NCBI GenBank assembly: GCA_013399855.1
Contig: VXAY01005987.1
Location: 1,334,208-1,398,207 of the forward strand
Source: Oxyruncus cristatus
Taxonomy: Eukaryota; Chordata; Aves; Passeriformes; Cotingidae
Direction of reading: 5' to 3'
Length of the DNA: 64,000 nucleotides
Of this stretch, positions 38,745 through 49,835 are shown piece after piece (position 1 is the stretch's first letter; every line of letters starts with the position of its first letter). Below the pieces are notes generated by a model, which saw nothing but the letters and a program-made list of their open reading frames with translations, was not told the origin of the DNA and did not search any database. The position numbers were made by a program, and so were the translations under genes.

Positions 38745-39860
38745 CGAGTTCGTGTTTACGGCAGCACCGAAGCGGTCGGGGTAGCATCACACCCTGACTC
38801 GCGGGCAGGTCCGCCGGGGCGGAGGCGCTGCGGTTGCCCGGGCGGGGCAGCAGCTCCCGGCGGGTCGGCGGGCAGGTGCTCCGCCGTGTGGGCACCTTCC
38901 CCCGGGCGGGGCCGGGGCCGCTACGTGCGCGCACACACGTCCCGGAGGCGGCTCCGGACACGCGGCCCGGGGGTGACACCGGGGCGGCTCNNNNNNNNNN
39001 NNNNNNNNNNNNNNNNNNNNNNNNNNNNNNNNNNNNNNNNNNNNNNNNNNNNNNNNNNNNNNNNNNNNNNNNNNNNNNNNNNNNNNNNNNNNNNNNNNNN
39101 NNNNNNNNNNNNNNNNNNNNNNNNNNNNNNNNNNNNNNNNNNNNNNNNNNNNNNNNNNNNNNNNNNNNNNNNNNNNNNNNNNNNNNNNNNNNNNNNNNNN
39201 NNNNNNNNNNNNNNNNNNNNNNNNNNNNNNNNNNNNNNNNNNNNNNNNNNNNNNNNNNNNNNNNNNNNNNNNNNNNNNNNNNNNNNNNNNNNNNNNNNNN
39301 NNNNNNNNNNNNNNNNNNNNNNNNNNNNNNNNNNNNNNNNNNNNNNNNNNNNNNNNNNNNNNNNNNNNNNNNNNNNNNNNNNNNNNNNNNNNNNNNNNNN
39401 NNNNNNNNNNNNNNNNNNNNNNNNNNNNNNNNNNNNNNNNNNNNNNNNNNNNNNNNNNNNNNNNNNNNNNNNNNNNNNNNNNNNNNNNNNNNNNNNNNNN
39501 CGGGCCGGGGCGTGTGGCTTGGCCGGGCCGGGGGGAGGCGGGTCGGCCCTGCAACACGTGGGCGCGGAGCGGAGCCGTGCCCGGCGCGGCCGGAGAGCGG
39601 GAGGGCTGCGGGACGGGAAAGCGGCGCGGGGAGGAGGAGAGGGTGAGCGTGCCCGACCGGACGCGGGGGTCTCGATACCGGTCCGGTGGAGGGCCCGGGC
39701 CGTGTGTGCGCACATGGCGGAGCGGGGGGCGGCGGCGATGGCTGTGAGTCGTGGCCTTGTGCCGCCTCCCGCGCCTTGTTCCTGCTCCCGTGCAGAGCCA
39801 CGGCGCGGGTGTGCTGTGCTGTGCTGCTGGCAGGGGGACCCAGAGATTCAGCCAGAGGAC
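38745..39860 (+). promoter_or_regulatory. NAP1L1: CpG island, probable NAP1L1 promoter with untranslated exon 1
   Basis: Base composition switches abruptly from AT-rich to very GC-rich with dense CpG, and back near 39,860. The island is cut by a run of N. It is the only such island here and sits about 13 kb before the first coding exon, where a housekeeping NAP1L1 promoter with a noncoding first exon is expected. Two donor-like sites lie on the plus strand: GTGAGC at 39643 and GTGAGT at 39744 (the latter just after ATGGCT in a CGGCGG context). Which is used cannot be told from sequence, and exon 1 may partly lie in the gap. No TATA box is visible. The long open frames across the island are GC-rich and N-bridged artefacts. 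Confidence 0.82.
38991..39500. other. Assembly gap (510 N)
   Basis: A continuous run of N in the middle of the CpG island. Flanks are extremely GC-rich, which is the usual cause of drop-out in short-read bird assemblies. The stated length may be an estimate. Promoter and transcription start information is missing here. Confidence 1.
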
Positions 39861-42800
39861 GAACAACTCCCGCTTCCTGCCTCAGGGTAGAGCGGTGTTT
39901 GGGAGTTCAACATGTCGCTTCTCCGGGTGCCTGCTAGCTGGTATCATCCGAAATGAGCCTGTCACCAAGAAAGGCAGAGAAGCTACCTGGAAGATTTAGT
40001 AACTAAAAGTGAAAGTAGTGTCTTGTGTTCAGCATTCATAAGTATCTATCTACATATAAAACTGTGTCTACTCCCTTTTAAATGTTCAGGGGACTTACAC
40101 TGCCAATACTTGTGAGGCTTTCAATAATTAATAAAAACGTTCCTCATTCACTTGCAGTAGAAAACACAAACATTTTTTAGATGACTGGTGGAGTAATAAC
40201 ACGGCACCTTCCACCATTCATCTCCAAGCATACTGCAGATTTGTGTACCTGTCCATTTATATTTGAAGCCCTATTGAGATATACCTGTGTTTCACACATT
40301 TGAGGAGGGTAAGAGAAGTGGGCACCGTGTGTGCGAGGTATGACAAATACTCTTCGCTGCTCAGCCCCTCTTGGGATTTAAACATCTGCTGGTAGATGTT
40401 ACATTAATCTGGCAGTAGATAATGCCTTATAATTTTAATTACAGTCATGAAATGAAACTTGAGAGCTAAGGCTGTGAACTGCTCTAGGTAATTTCTGACA
40501 AAAATGTTAGTAACTTGTTAGTAGCCTTCCTACTGTGCCCGTTTTACAATGGTACTCTTTAAAAAATGAGAAAAGCACTGTACTTGGGTTGAGGCAAACT
40601 GAAAGGCTTCCAGTCCTTTGTAAATCCAGAAGTTATATTAATCCATAGGGCAAAAGAGAGTTTAAAATCTGTGTCCATGGAAATTTGAGTGACTTGGATG
40701 CCTCTGTACCTGACAAAAGTTTAGACCACTCAGGCTTCAGGTACCTGAAATGTCGATTTAAGTGCTTAGAATAAGCCATTGATACCTGATCTTATGTTTA
40801 TGTGGCCCACTTAGTCCTGTGGGAGTAATATATATCAGCAGTCCCCCTGCCCTCCATTTTTTCTCTATTTTGTGGCAGATCTTGCATATCATGTGCTCTG
40901 GTTTCTGAGGACAGTGGATTGGAGAATGATGGTCCTGTGTGCAGGTGGTAGATTGGTGTTTTTCAGAGCTCCTGGTCCTTCTCTGACTTGGACAGGACTA
41001 GGAAGTAAGTGTTGGGATGGCTGGAAGCATGCAGAAGCACTGTGCTGCATCTGTGCTGACAGCCCAGTGTCGCAAGAATTGCCCAAAGTGCCAGATCTGC
41101 AGTGCTGTGTGTACAGCACAGTAATACTCCTGCCACCCTTGTGTGTCATCTAGCCCCTGCCTCATTCATAAACTATTTCTGGAAGGAGGTGGGGTACTAG
41201 TTACAGTGACCTGCTTACTGAGCATCCTGGAAACGGGTGATCTGTTTTTTTCTTGGCTTCTTGTGAGTCCACACAAATGGGAACAAAACCAAAGCACTGT
41301 GGGCATGGATGTTGTGAAGCTTTAACAACAGAGTTTTCACAACCCTGAGTGAGACCTGAGTCTTCATGTTCTCTAATACATAACTCCAGATCTTCAAGAA
41401 AACTTTAGCTTACCCTGTAAGTTTGGTAAAAAGGTGTTGATTCACTAAACTCCTAAAAGTTGAAGCAATTGTAACACAGAGCTTGTCCTGTTGTGGTAGA
41501 TTATATTTCTTCAGGAAATAATATATCTTGAGGATATTAATTTCAACAGAGAAAAATCTCAGGGGGAATAAATCAAGCATCTTTAATTTTGGTTCAATCC
41601 TTTGGTGAAAGCCAGTTTATTCCAATAGACCAGTGGATATGATGGACATTTGTGTGGTGTCTTCACCTTTTTGTTAATGTAGTTGTAACCCAGTTCGCCT
41701 TCAGGTTCTTGTGAAACAGCTACAAACGTGGTGTATCTCAAACTAAAGATCTGGTTCTTGCTTCTTTAAAGAAACTTGAGGAATTAGACAGGTTGCAGAA
41801 AATGGAGATGCAGGTGTTCTTTCAATGCCTGTTTGTTTTTCTGCATTGATATAGACATTCAGTGTCACAGAACTTCAGCTCTGTGTTTTTCCATGAATTG
41901 ATACCGCTTTGTGTGGTACTAGCAGGCACTTGCACAGAAGACAGTACTTTGCAGACAGAAACAAGACTTCTTAATGCTGGTTTTATTTAAATAGAGCTGA
42001 GGAATCTTCTGAGTTAGCACCTGGTCCGGACAACTGCAATCCAACTTCTCATTAGGGAAGCAGTTAGTAAATAATAGAGTAGAACTGCGTAGTTAGTAAA
42101 AGTGGTGTTAATCCAAGGAAGGGTTATGATGATTGTTTTAATGCTTAGGTCAGTTTTCATTTGTAAATTACTTAGAGCTCAAAAGTGATTATACTTGAAG
42201 CTAATTCAATCTAGCTGACTCTCACTCAGCTCAGTGCATTTCCTCATCACCTAACGTTGCTAATCTGGAGAGTAGGTCTGGTGTCATAATGTGTTTGTCT
42301 AGAAAACCAGACATGTCTGAAAGGCATCGCAGAAGTTGCTTGGGGATTCATTTGATGACCTTCTGAAAAATTAAGCTATTTAGAAGCAATGTGTGAGGGT
42401 TTTGAGGACTTCTTATGCTAAATGATTTTATGATTTTGTGATTCAACAGAGTTAATGCAAAGGGAAAAATCTAAAATACTGATGTGGTATTTAGCCATAA
42501 CTTTGACCTTAAGTTTTCAGGAAGACTACACATACTGAAGACTAAAACTTCAGTTGACTCAAAAAAAAAAAAAAAAAGGAACAGTTTGCTAATTTACCTT
42601 TGATACTCTGTGTTTAGTTTAAAAATGTAAATAATTTAAGGTATGAAGTAACTTGTGTTCTTCCTAAAGATTAGTCTTTTAAATGAGTTTACATCATCTG
42701 CTTGAATGAAAACATCATCTACATCTTAATTACTTGTCACAGATTAAACTGGAGAATCTCCCTAGATGGAAAGCTGTTCAGATTTTAGTGATTTTAGTAC

Positions 42801-43389
42801 AGGAGAACACATTTGGGAGCTGAATGTGTGCTTAAATATAAATTTTCACAGACGTGATTTGCAATGGTAACGTCTCATTTTAAAGCTTAACTTGCCATAA
42901 TAAATAGACAGTTTTACATCAGCTGTTTCACTTGGATTTTAGAACAAAATACTAGCAGTTTATCCTTAGTAGCTTTTTATGATCAGAAGGTGAAAGCAAA
43001 TTTTAGATGTGAAAACTGGTTTTTGGAGGTACCTGTAGCCTTGAAACATTCAATTGCTTGATTTTACATTTACCACCACCCAAATAACAACTAAACAATG
43101 AAGAAACCTCCACCCACAACATAAGAGATACTAGAAGTGTTGAAAATTCTGGTCAAGAGATTTGACTAATTGGGTGCCTGAAATCTGGAACGGACAAATA
43201 CTTAGACTTCTAAGACCCAGGTTAGGATTATAAATGCTTATTGTCTTTTCTGACCATCTGCACTAGGATTAGTTCAGTCCACTACTTTATTTAGATATTG
43301 TTTAATATGTGATGCTTAAAGGAAGGCAGTTCTTTCACATTGCTTGTGGGATGACTTGCTGGCACTTTCCCTTGTTAAACTTAATAGGG

Positions 43390-44090
43390 TTGGTGATTGC
43401 CCAGTCCTCTCATTTGCTGAGGTCTCTCTGCAGGGTCTCCCTGCCTTTGAGGGAATAAGCAGCTCCTCCCAGTTTTGTGTCATCTGCAGACTTGCTTAGT
43501 ATCCCTTCCAGTCCTGCGTCCAAGTCATTTATGAAGATATTGAAGAGCAAAGGGCTCCAGATGGAGCCCTGTGGAACCCCACTAGTGACAGGTCACCAGT
43601 CTGATGTTCCCCCGTTCACTGTTACCCTCTGTTCTCCACCCGTGAGCAATTGCTGACCCAGCACATGATGTGTTTATCCAGCTGTGATGGACATTTGTCC
43701 AGAAGGATCCTGTGAGAGACAGTATTGAAAGCCTTAATGAAATCCAAAAAGATGACATCAGCTGGCTTCCCTTCATCAACTAGGTGGGTTACCTTGTTAT
43801 AAAAGGAAATTAGGTTTGATAAGCAGGACTTTCCTCTCATGAAGCCGTGCTGGCTGTGACCAATGACTGCATTGTCTTTCAGGTATTTTTCAATACCTCC
43901 CAGAATAATCTTGTCCATAACTTTACCAGGCACTGAAGTGAGACTGACAGGCTTGTAGTTTCCAGGGTCCTCCTTGCCTTTCTTGGAAACTAGGACAAGG
44001 TTTACCACCTTCCTGTGCGCTGGGACCTCTCCAGATTCCCAAGAGGTATCCCATACTTCTGTATTGGGGCCAAAAGTGCGATTGGGTGAA
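43390..44090 (-). repeat. CR1 LINE reverse-transcriptase fragment, antisense in intron 1
   Basis: Truncated at both ends, retaining only the central RT region. The minus strand keeps a 128-codon open block (43622-44008) with the CR1 RT hallmarks GNYKPVSLTSVPGKVM, HGFMRGKSCLSNLI and DFIKAFNTVSHRILLDK. Further on, around 43475-43490, it reads SADDTKLGG: the two catalytic aspartates remain but the preceding Phe is Ser. No 3' tail is present, so this is a broken piece, not an intact insertion. Confidence 0.93.
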
Positions 44091-46111
44091 ATTCATAAGA
44101 AACTTTCTATGAAGATAACTTTGTAAACAATGCTCATTTCCGTGGTTCAAAATCTCTCTAAGTGTAGTACATATTTACAATTGCTTTTTATACCACCTGT
44201 GTTTATTTGAAAGTGACTTGCTGAAACCATAATGAAACCATAACCATGTGTATACTTCTGTTGGGTCTTAACTGCCAGTTGTAACATCTTACCCTGAAAA
44301 GCCTCCAAAACGTGTCAAGTTGTGGTTGTGTTCTTTTTTAAGTGTATGCTAACTTATTAGTTGAAAACTGGATGTTTTAAAGGTGGTAGGTTCTTAGTAG
44401 CTTGGCTTCCATGTTGAAAATCCTATTCTGAAGTTAACAAAAATGTTGCTGAATGTATTTTAGGAATTTCGGTGGCTTTTTGGGAAGTGAATGAGTTTAA
44501 AATATTGCATTCATCAGATGTTCTAGCAAAACCACACACTTTTGAAGCCTGTACACATTTTTTCAGTGTTTTTTAACTTTCTTTTCAGATAAGGATGCTT
44601 AGATGTTTTTGAAGTCAAATTGGATAAAACCTGTAATGCTGCAGTGTTTGAGTTTTGCAGATAGCAGTGTAATTGCCAGTATGGTTGTGTTTGATTATGT
44701 GGCGATCTTGGTGGCCAACAAATGCTCTCCTTTCCTTTGTTTGATGTTGTGGCATGTACAAGTTGATCTTTTGAAGTGTTAAAGTGCACCCTGCTACCTG
44801 AAGAACTTTGTTAAAACACAGTTTGTTACTTTTGTTTCTTTGACACTTTAAAACAAACTGAGCACTTGTACCCATATGAACTATATGGAGTCATACTCTA
44901 AGGAAATTTTAAATATTTCTTTATAAGTTTTTGATTTCTACCCTTCAGAATGGCTGCTGTTTTCCCATTATCAGTGATGGAAAGTAAAACCTGTAACAAA
45001 CCAACTAGTTTGTTTAAAAAAAAAATCTTTGTTTATTTTTTCCAGATTTGAATTTAAACGTCTTTGTTACTTTACTAATAATGAAAGATTGTTTTAAATA
45101 GGAATTGGTAGGTTTTCTGCTACAGAATCTTGGCATCCAGAACAAAGGCAACATTGTGTGTTAATTACCCTATATTTAGAACCTGATGAGGGAGCTCAGG
45201 TCAGTAGCAGAGACAAACATGAAGATATAATTTAGGCCTTATTTTAAATTGTAATTTTGTAGTCCATCTCCTTCTCGTCATGGAGACTCTTCTGCTGAAA
45301 GAGTAAACAAGCAATAAAATTTCTACAAAGATAGGAGTTCTGCATTTGTTGATTGAACCTTCATTTCCTAATTGAAAAATTAGTTAGGGGGAAAGCTTAA
45401 CAAGTGTTTCCTTCCACATGACTGAAAACAAGTCCTGCAGTTACTAATAACAGAGTTACTCATATACATTATCATTCCATTTTGTTTTGAAGAATTTGAC
45501 TTCCCCATCAAGTAACTGGTGTTCTCATGCAAGTATAGAGGGTTTATGTGGAAAATGTGTTTTTATGCTGTAATATGTATACATATATTGTGCAGAGGCC
45601 TGCAAGCACTAATAAAGTGTTTGCATTGGCAAATGGCTGAAGTTGATGCCTTTACCTCAGGAGCCATTAGGAAGTGGAAAAAAATACCACTTGAAGGGGA
45701 GAGAGCAGAGAGTTTTGATTAACTGTGTTATGTTACTTGATTTATCGTTACCATGTTTTAGTGCTTTTATTCTCTGCAGCCATATTCTGCATTTTGCCAT
45801 GTCACAAGGTAAGATGTAGCAGTACAGTTTCACAGTAACTTCAAACTTGACCCTTTTCATGAGTTGTTACAAAAGGTACTTGCCTGTGGCAGCCTCCATC
45901 TCTTGACCCTGCTATTGCTCATGCAACTGCAGGTCTAGCACTGTATAAGGAAATACTTAGAACTTCTTTTAACTTTACAGTCATTCAGACCTTTCTGATT
46001 GAAAGGAAGGGGTATGCATAGCTAAGAAAGAACTACAATAAGCTTTTCCAGCAGGGTTTGCCAATTGTATTTGCTTCATCTGACTGGAAGATCATTCAGA
46101 AGAGAAACTGG

Positions 46112-46135
46112 GTGTTCCCTTTAGAAAGGGAACAC
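46112..46135. repeat. Perfect palindrome, 11-bp arms
   Basis: GTGTTCCCTTT (46112-46122) and its exact reverse complement AAAGGGAACAC (46125-46135) are separated by AG. It lies in NAP1L1 intron 1. No known factor site is claimed. Confidence 0.95.
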
Positions 46136-46872
46136 ATCTCCCACATAGTGATATGAGTGCTTCTCATCTTGGATAATTAAGCACATGCATGTAGCTAGAA
46201 ATTCTGAGTGTGTTCTGTGAAACCGCTTCTCATCTGAATTTCTTATCCTTTTCTGCTTGGTGCAGAAGGCCCTACTAAAGCTTCTGCTAAAGAGTCCTAT
46301 ATAGCATTTCTTCTGTTAACTGTGCGTGTCTTTTGGACACAGTGGATCAGTTGGTGTTTGCATCAAATTGCATTAAAACATAGGGATTTGAGTTACTGCA
46401 AGGGTCCAGTGGCACCTTGCTGTATACTATATTGAGGAACCTGGATTCCTTGCTTCCATTGACCATTAGCTCCTTAGTCTCTGTATCCAAAACTTGATAA
46501 CTTTTATATTCTGTCTTCCTTATTGTATCATACTATTGTCTTCTGTGCTTGTATTCAGGCAGACAATTTTAATTATCTACTCTAGATTTGAAAATTTAAA
46601 TAAACTTTGGTTTTGCTCTTATATTGACAGAAATCTTTTTGTTAACAGAATAACTTTGAGGCACTAATAAGAGGAAATTATCTCTGGAGTTCAGTGGCTA
46701 ATAATCTCTTTCATCAAATAGATGTGGTATCTTGATGTTCTAGACTTCCACTACTCTGCTCACTTAATTGAGATGGAATTTTTTTTTTCACCTTCAGCTT
46801 TCCTAAGAAGGTGTATTTTTTCCATAAGATAAATGTGTTACAAACAGATTATATCATTTATCTGCCATGTTA

Positions 46873-47225
46873 ATCATAGAAACACAGAGTTGTTTAGGTT
46901 GGAAAAGGCTTCTCCTCTATGATCATCGAGTCCAGCCATTAACCCAGCACTGCCATGTTCACTTCTAAATCGTATCTCCAGGTGCCACATCTGCACAGTT
47001 TTTGAACGCTTCCAGGGTTGGTGATTACACCACTTCCCTGGGCAGCCTGAAAACCCTCTCAGTGAAGAAAGTTTTCTTAATATCCAATCTAAACCTTGCC
47101 TGGCATAACTTGAGGCCATTTCCTCTCATCCTTTTGCTTGTTAACCTGGGAGAAGAGACCACTCCCCACCTGACAACAACCCTCTTTCAGGCAGCTATAG
47201 AGATTGATGAGGTCTCCCCTCAGGA
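46873..47225 (-). repeat. CR1 LINE 3' end, antisense in intron 1
   Basis: Starts ATCATAGAAACACAGAGTTG then GTTTAGGTTGGAAAAGGC and ATCGAGTCCAGCCATTAACC, and ends near GATGAGGTCTCCCCTCAGG. This is the reverse complement of a CR1 3' UTR and ORF2 end (ELE... NRL-type codons, frame-broken). About 350 bp. Confidence 0.92.
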
Positions 47226-49738
47226 TATTAATAGGTACAAAATCTCCTTGTTTCATGACCAGTTTTCATGCTAATGATAATGGATGTTTGAATTCAATCA
47301 CACAAGTGTAAAGGACACACTTGGTCTTCTGCTTTATTCCCTTTTGAAATGGCATTTTTAACCTGATACATTATTCAATTGCTGCTTTTTGAAGAGGAGC
47401 TAAATGCTCTCTTAGTTACTACTGAACTGTCTGATCCTTTCTCATGTGACAATTTTCCCACCTGGTGATTAGTACCATAGCTTCTGCTAAAAGTTGTGAA
47501 ATGATTAATATTTTGGGGGGGCAGTATTTTTTTGTCTTGGTTGTACCAAGACATTTGAAGTGTGAAACTCTACCAGGTACTGTGCACTTTTTAAACAGTT
47601 CACCCACTTGGAATGCTAGGCAAGAACATCAGTTTGAGGTGACTTCTAGTGAATATATTGCTCTCAAGTTTCCCGGTCTGTGTAGTGAGAGTTGAATTTG
47701 GCTGGTATGATGTCATTTGTCTGGCACCTTTCATTTCTGCACACATTGCAAATAGCTTACAGGACTTAATCCTGATGATATTTTTAATACAACTAGCTGT
47801 CCTCCAGCTGGACCTCTCTTTTCTTCACTGACATCTGACTTAGTCCACCACTTAGCTTGTTATCTTACATTGCAACTTCTTAATCCCGTGAAGGGCTCAC
47901 TTGTTTTAGGTATTTTCTGTTAATGTATTGCTTTCAGTTGCTTCAGGCTTGCCAGAGACAGGAAGAGGCTGATATGCTATGATATGGACAGGCTGACTTG
48001 CCGTGCTCTGAATTACTGAGTACTCAGGAAATCAGTTTGGGCAAAAGGGTAGGTTTCTTTTAAAAACGTGAGTTAACGTGGCTTGGATGTAGGTCAGGTC
48101 TGATAGCCTCTAAAAGCCCATTTGTGTTTCTTGAACAACTTGCAAAATTTGTGTTACTTGCTATTCCAAGGTAATTGTGTGAGCAGTTCCTCTAGAGAAG
48201 AGGAAAGGTGTTTCCTGAAAGGGAGGGAATGGGTACTCTGCTTGGTGTGGTATGCTCAGAGATGCTGAACAGCTGAGATATGTTGGTGGCCTGCCAGCCT
48301 TAGGGCTTGTTGGAAAAAAGCTGTTGTTTTGCTGGAGGAACTGTGTCTCAGGAATGTCTTGCTTCCTCAACTGACTCACAATTCACCTTGCTGTGATCTG
48401 TCTTCCTGAGGCTGAGCGGATGTCCAAGTAATCTAATACTGGCATGCTTACTTGCGACACTTAAAGCTGGTCTTCAAAGACAAAAGGCAAAGTGTGTGTG
48501 TCCTAGAGGTCATATGGCTACTGCTGCTGTGCAAACTCAGACTAGTTTCTGTGTGGATGAAGGAGTGATTAGGCAGTTTTGAACACTTAGAGTTTATTTT
48601 TCTACCTTCATTTGAGCAAAATCACTTAGTGAAAGAACAGTAACACCTGAAAACTTACTAAACTTGAGGATGAATACATGGTAATGTGATTATGAGATTC
48701 TGCAGGTATCTAAATACATTTCTTGAAAAACATGACAGATTACAAAGGAGCAGAGTCCTTTAAGCATAATGAAAATAGCAAGTTTTTATACCGTTTTGGT
48801 AAGATGTAAATTTTTAGGGGGGGTTTCCAATTTTCAGTAATTCTCCAGGATGCACACAAAACTGTGGCTAAACTTGTGCCAGATTAAGTTTTTTACCCTT
48901 TCCATTTCGATAAAGAACACATTTTCTTGTGATGGCAGGCAGGCTTAAGCTACCTATATGAAAGAGGTTTTAAATGTCAACCTTTAGAAAACTTGCATCG
49001 TAGCTCACTTTTCTGTATTTTTGCTTACTTTTTTGGAGCAAAAACTTCCTATGCATTCTCTTTCAAGCCCTAACTGTTTCTTTTCCTCTGCATATTTTTA
49101 CAGTGAGCAGTAAAACATTGTAAGTGAAGCCTCTGGGCACCTCTGACCATAATGCAGTGCTACTGGCTGTAGCTGTTCAAGTAACAGAGAAGTAAAATAT
49201 TTTACTAATAAGGAGGTTATTTACGTGCTGGTTTTTGTACAGGGGTGTAGGCTACCCTTTTTGCCCTCATAAGCTTCTTCTTGCAGTCAGGAGGGCTAGC
49301 TTCTAAGTAATATCTCAGCCCAAAGCAATTGCCTAGACGCTGCGCTTGAAGTAACACACCAGCTCTAGCCAACCATTCTGCACTGACAGCTGGTGAATTG
49401 GAATCTCCCTGGGTCTGCTTCAGGGAGTGATGCCAGTGAGTGGTTCTTGATGCTCATGTGCCAAGTTGCAGCTGCTGCTTACAATCCGGAATGCACCTAT
49501 GAAATACACCTATGAAATGAACTGGGAAGGACAACTGTGTCTTACATGGAGTGATACCAGTACAATAGTGAAATATTTAGGATTGGGGAGATACTGGAAA
49601 ATAAATACTGGAATGATGTATTTTAGTACTGATTGTGGTACATATTGTATTCAAAATTCTGGGACCTTGTACTGGGCATTGTGCAAAGATGGTGGAGCTT
49701 ATTTACTCTCAAAGAATGCATTTTCTTACTGCTTTTCT

Positions 49739-49835
49739 TCTACAGTTGTTTTTTTTGGGGTGATTTTTTTGTTTGTTTTATTGGTTTTGTGTGTTCAGGT
49801 TTTTTTGTTTTTTTGGTTTTTTTTTTTTTTTTTAC
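49739..49835 (+). repeat. T/G-rich low-complexity stretch in intron 1
   Basis: Roughly 100 bases made mainly of T runs with GG and GTT interruptions, ending in a run of about 16 T before ACTAG. The hydrophobic Phe/Val-rich open frames here are translations of this low-complexity DNA. Confidence 0.85.

Noticed and set aside
38713..39890. Long open frames of 264 to 387 codons on both strands over the CpG island
   Set aside because: Most of each frame is the run of N, which cannot contain a stop. The rest is GC-rich sequence where stops are rare in all frames.
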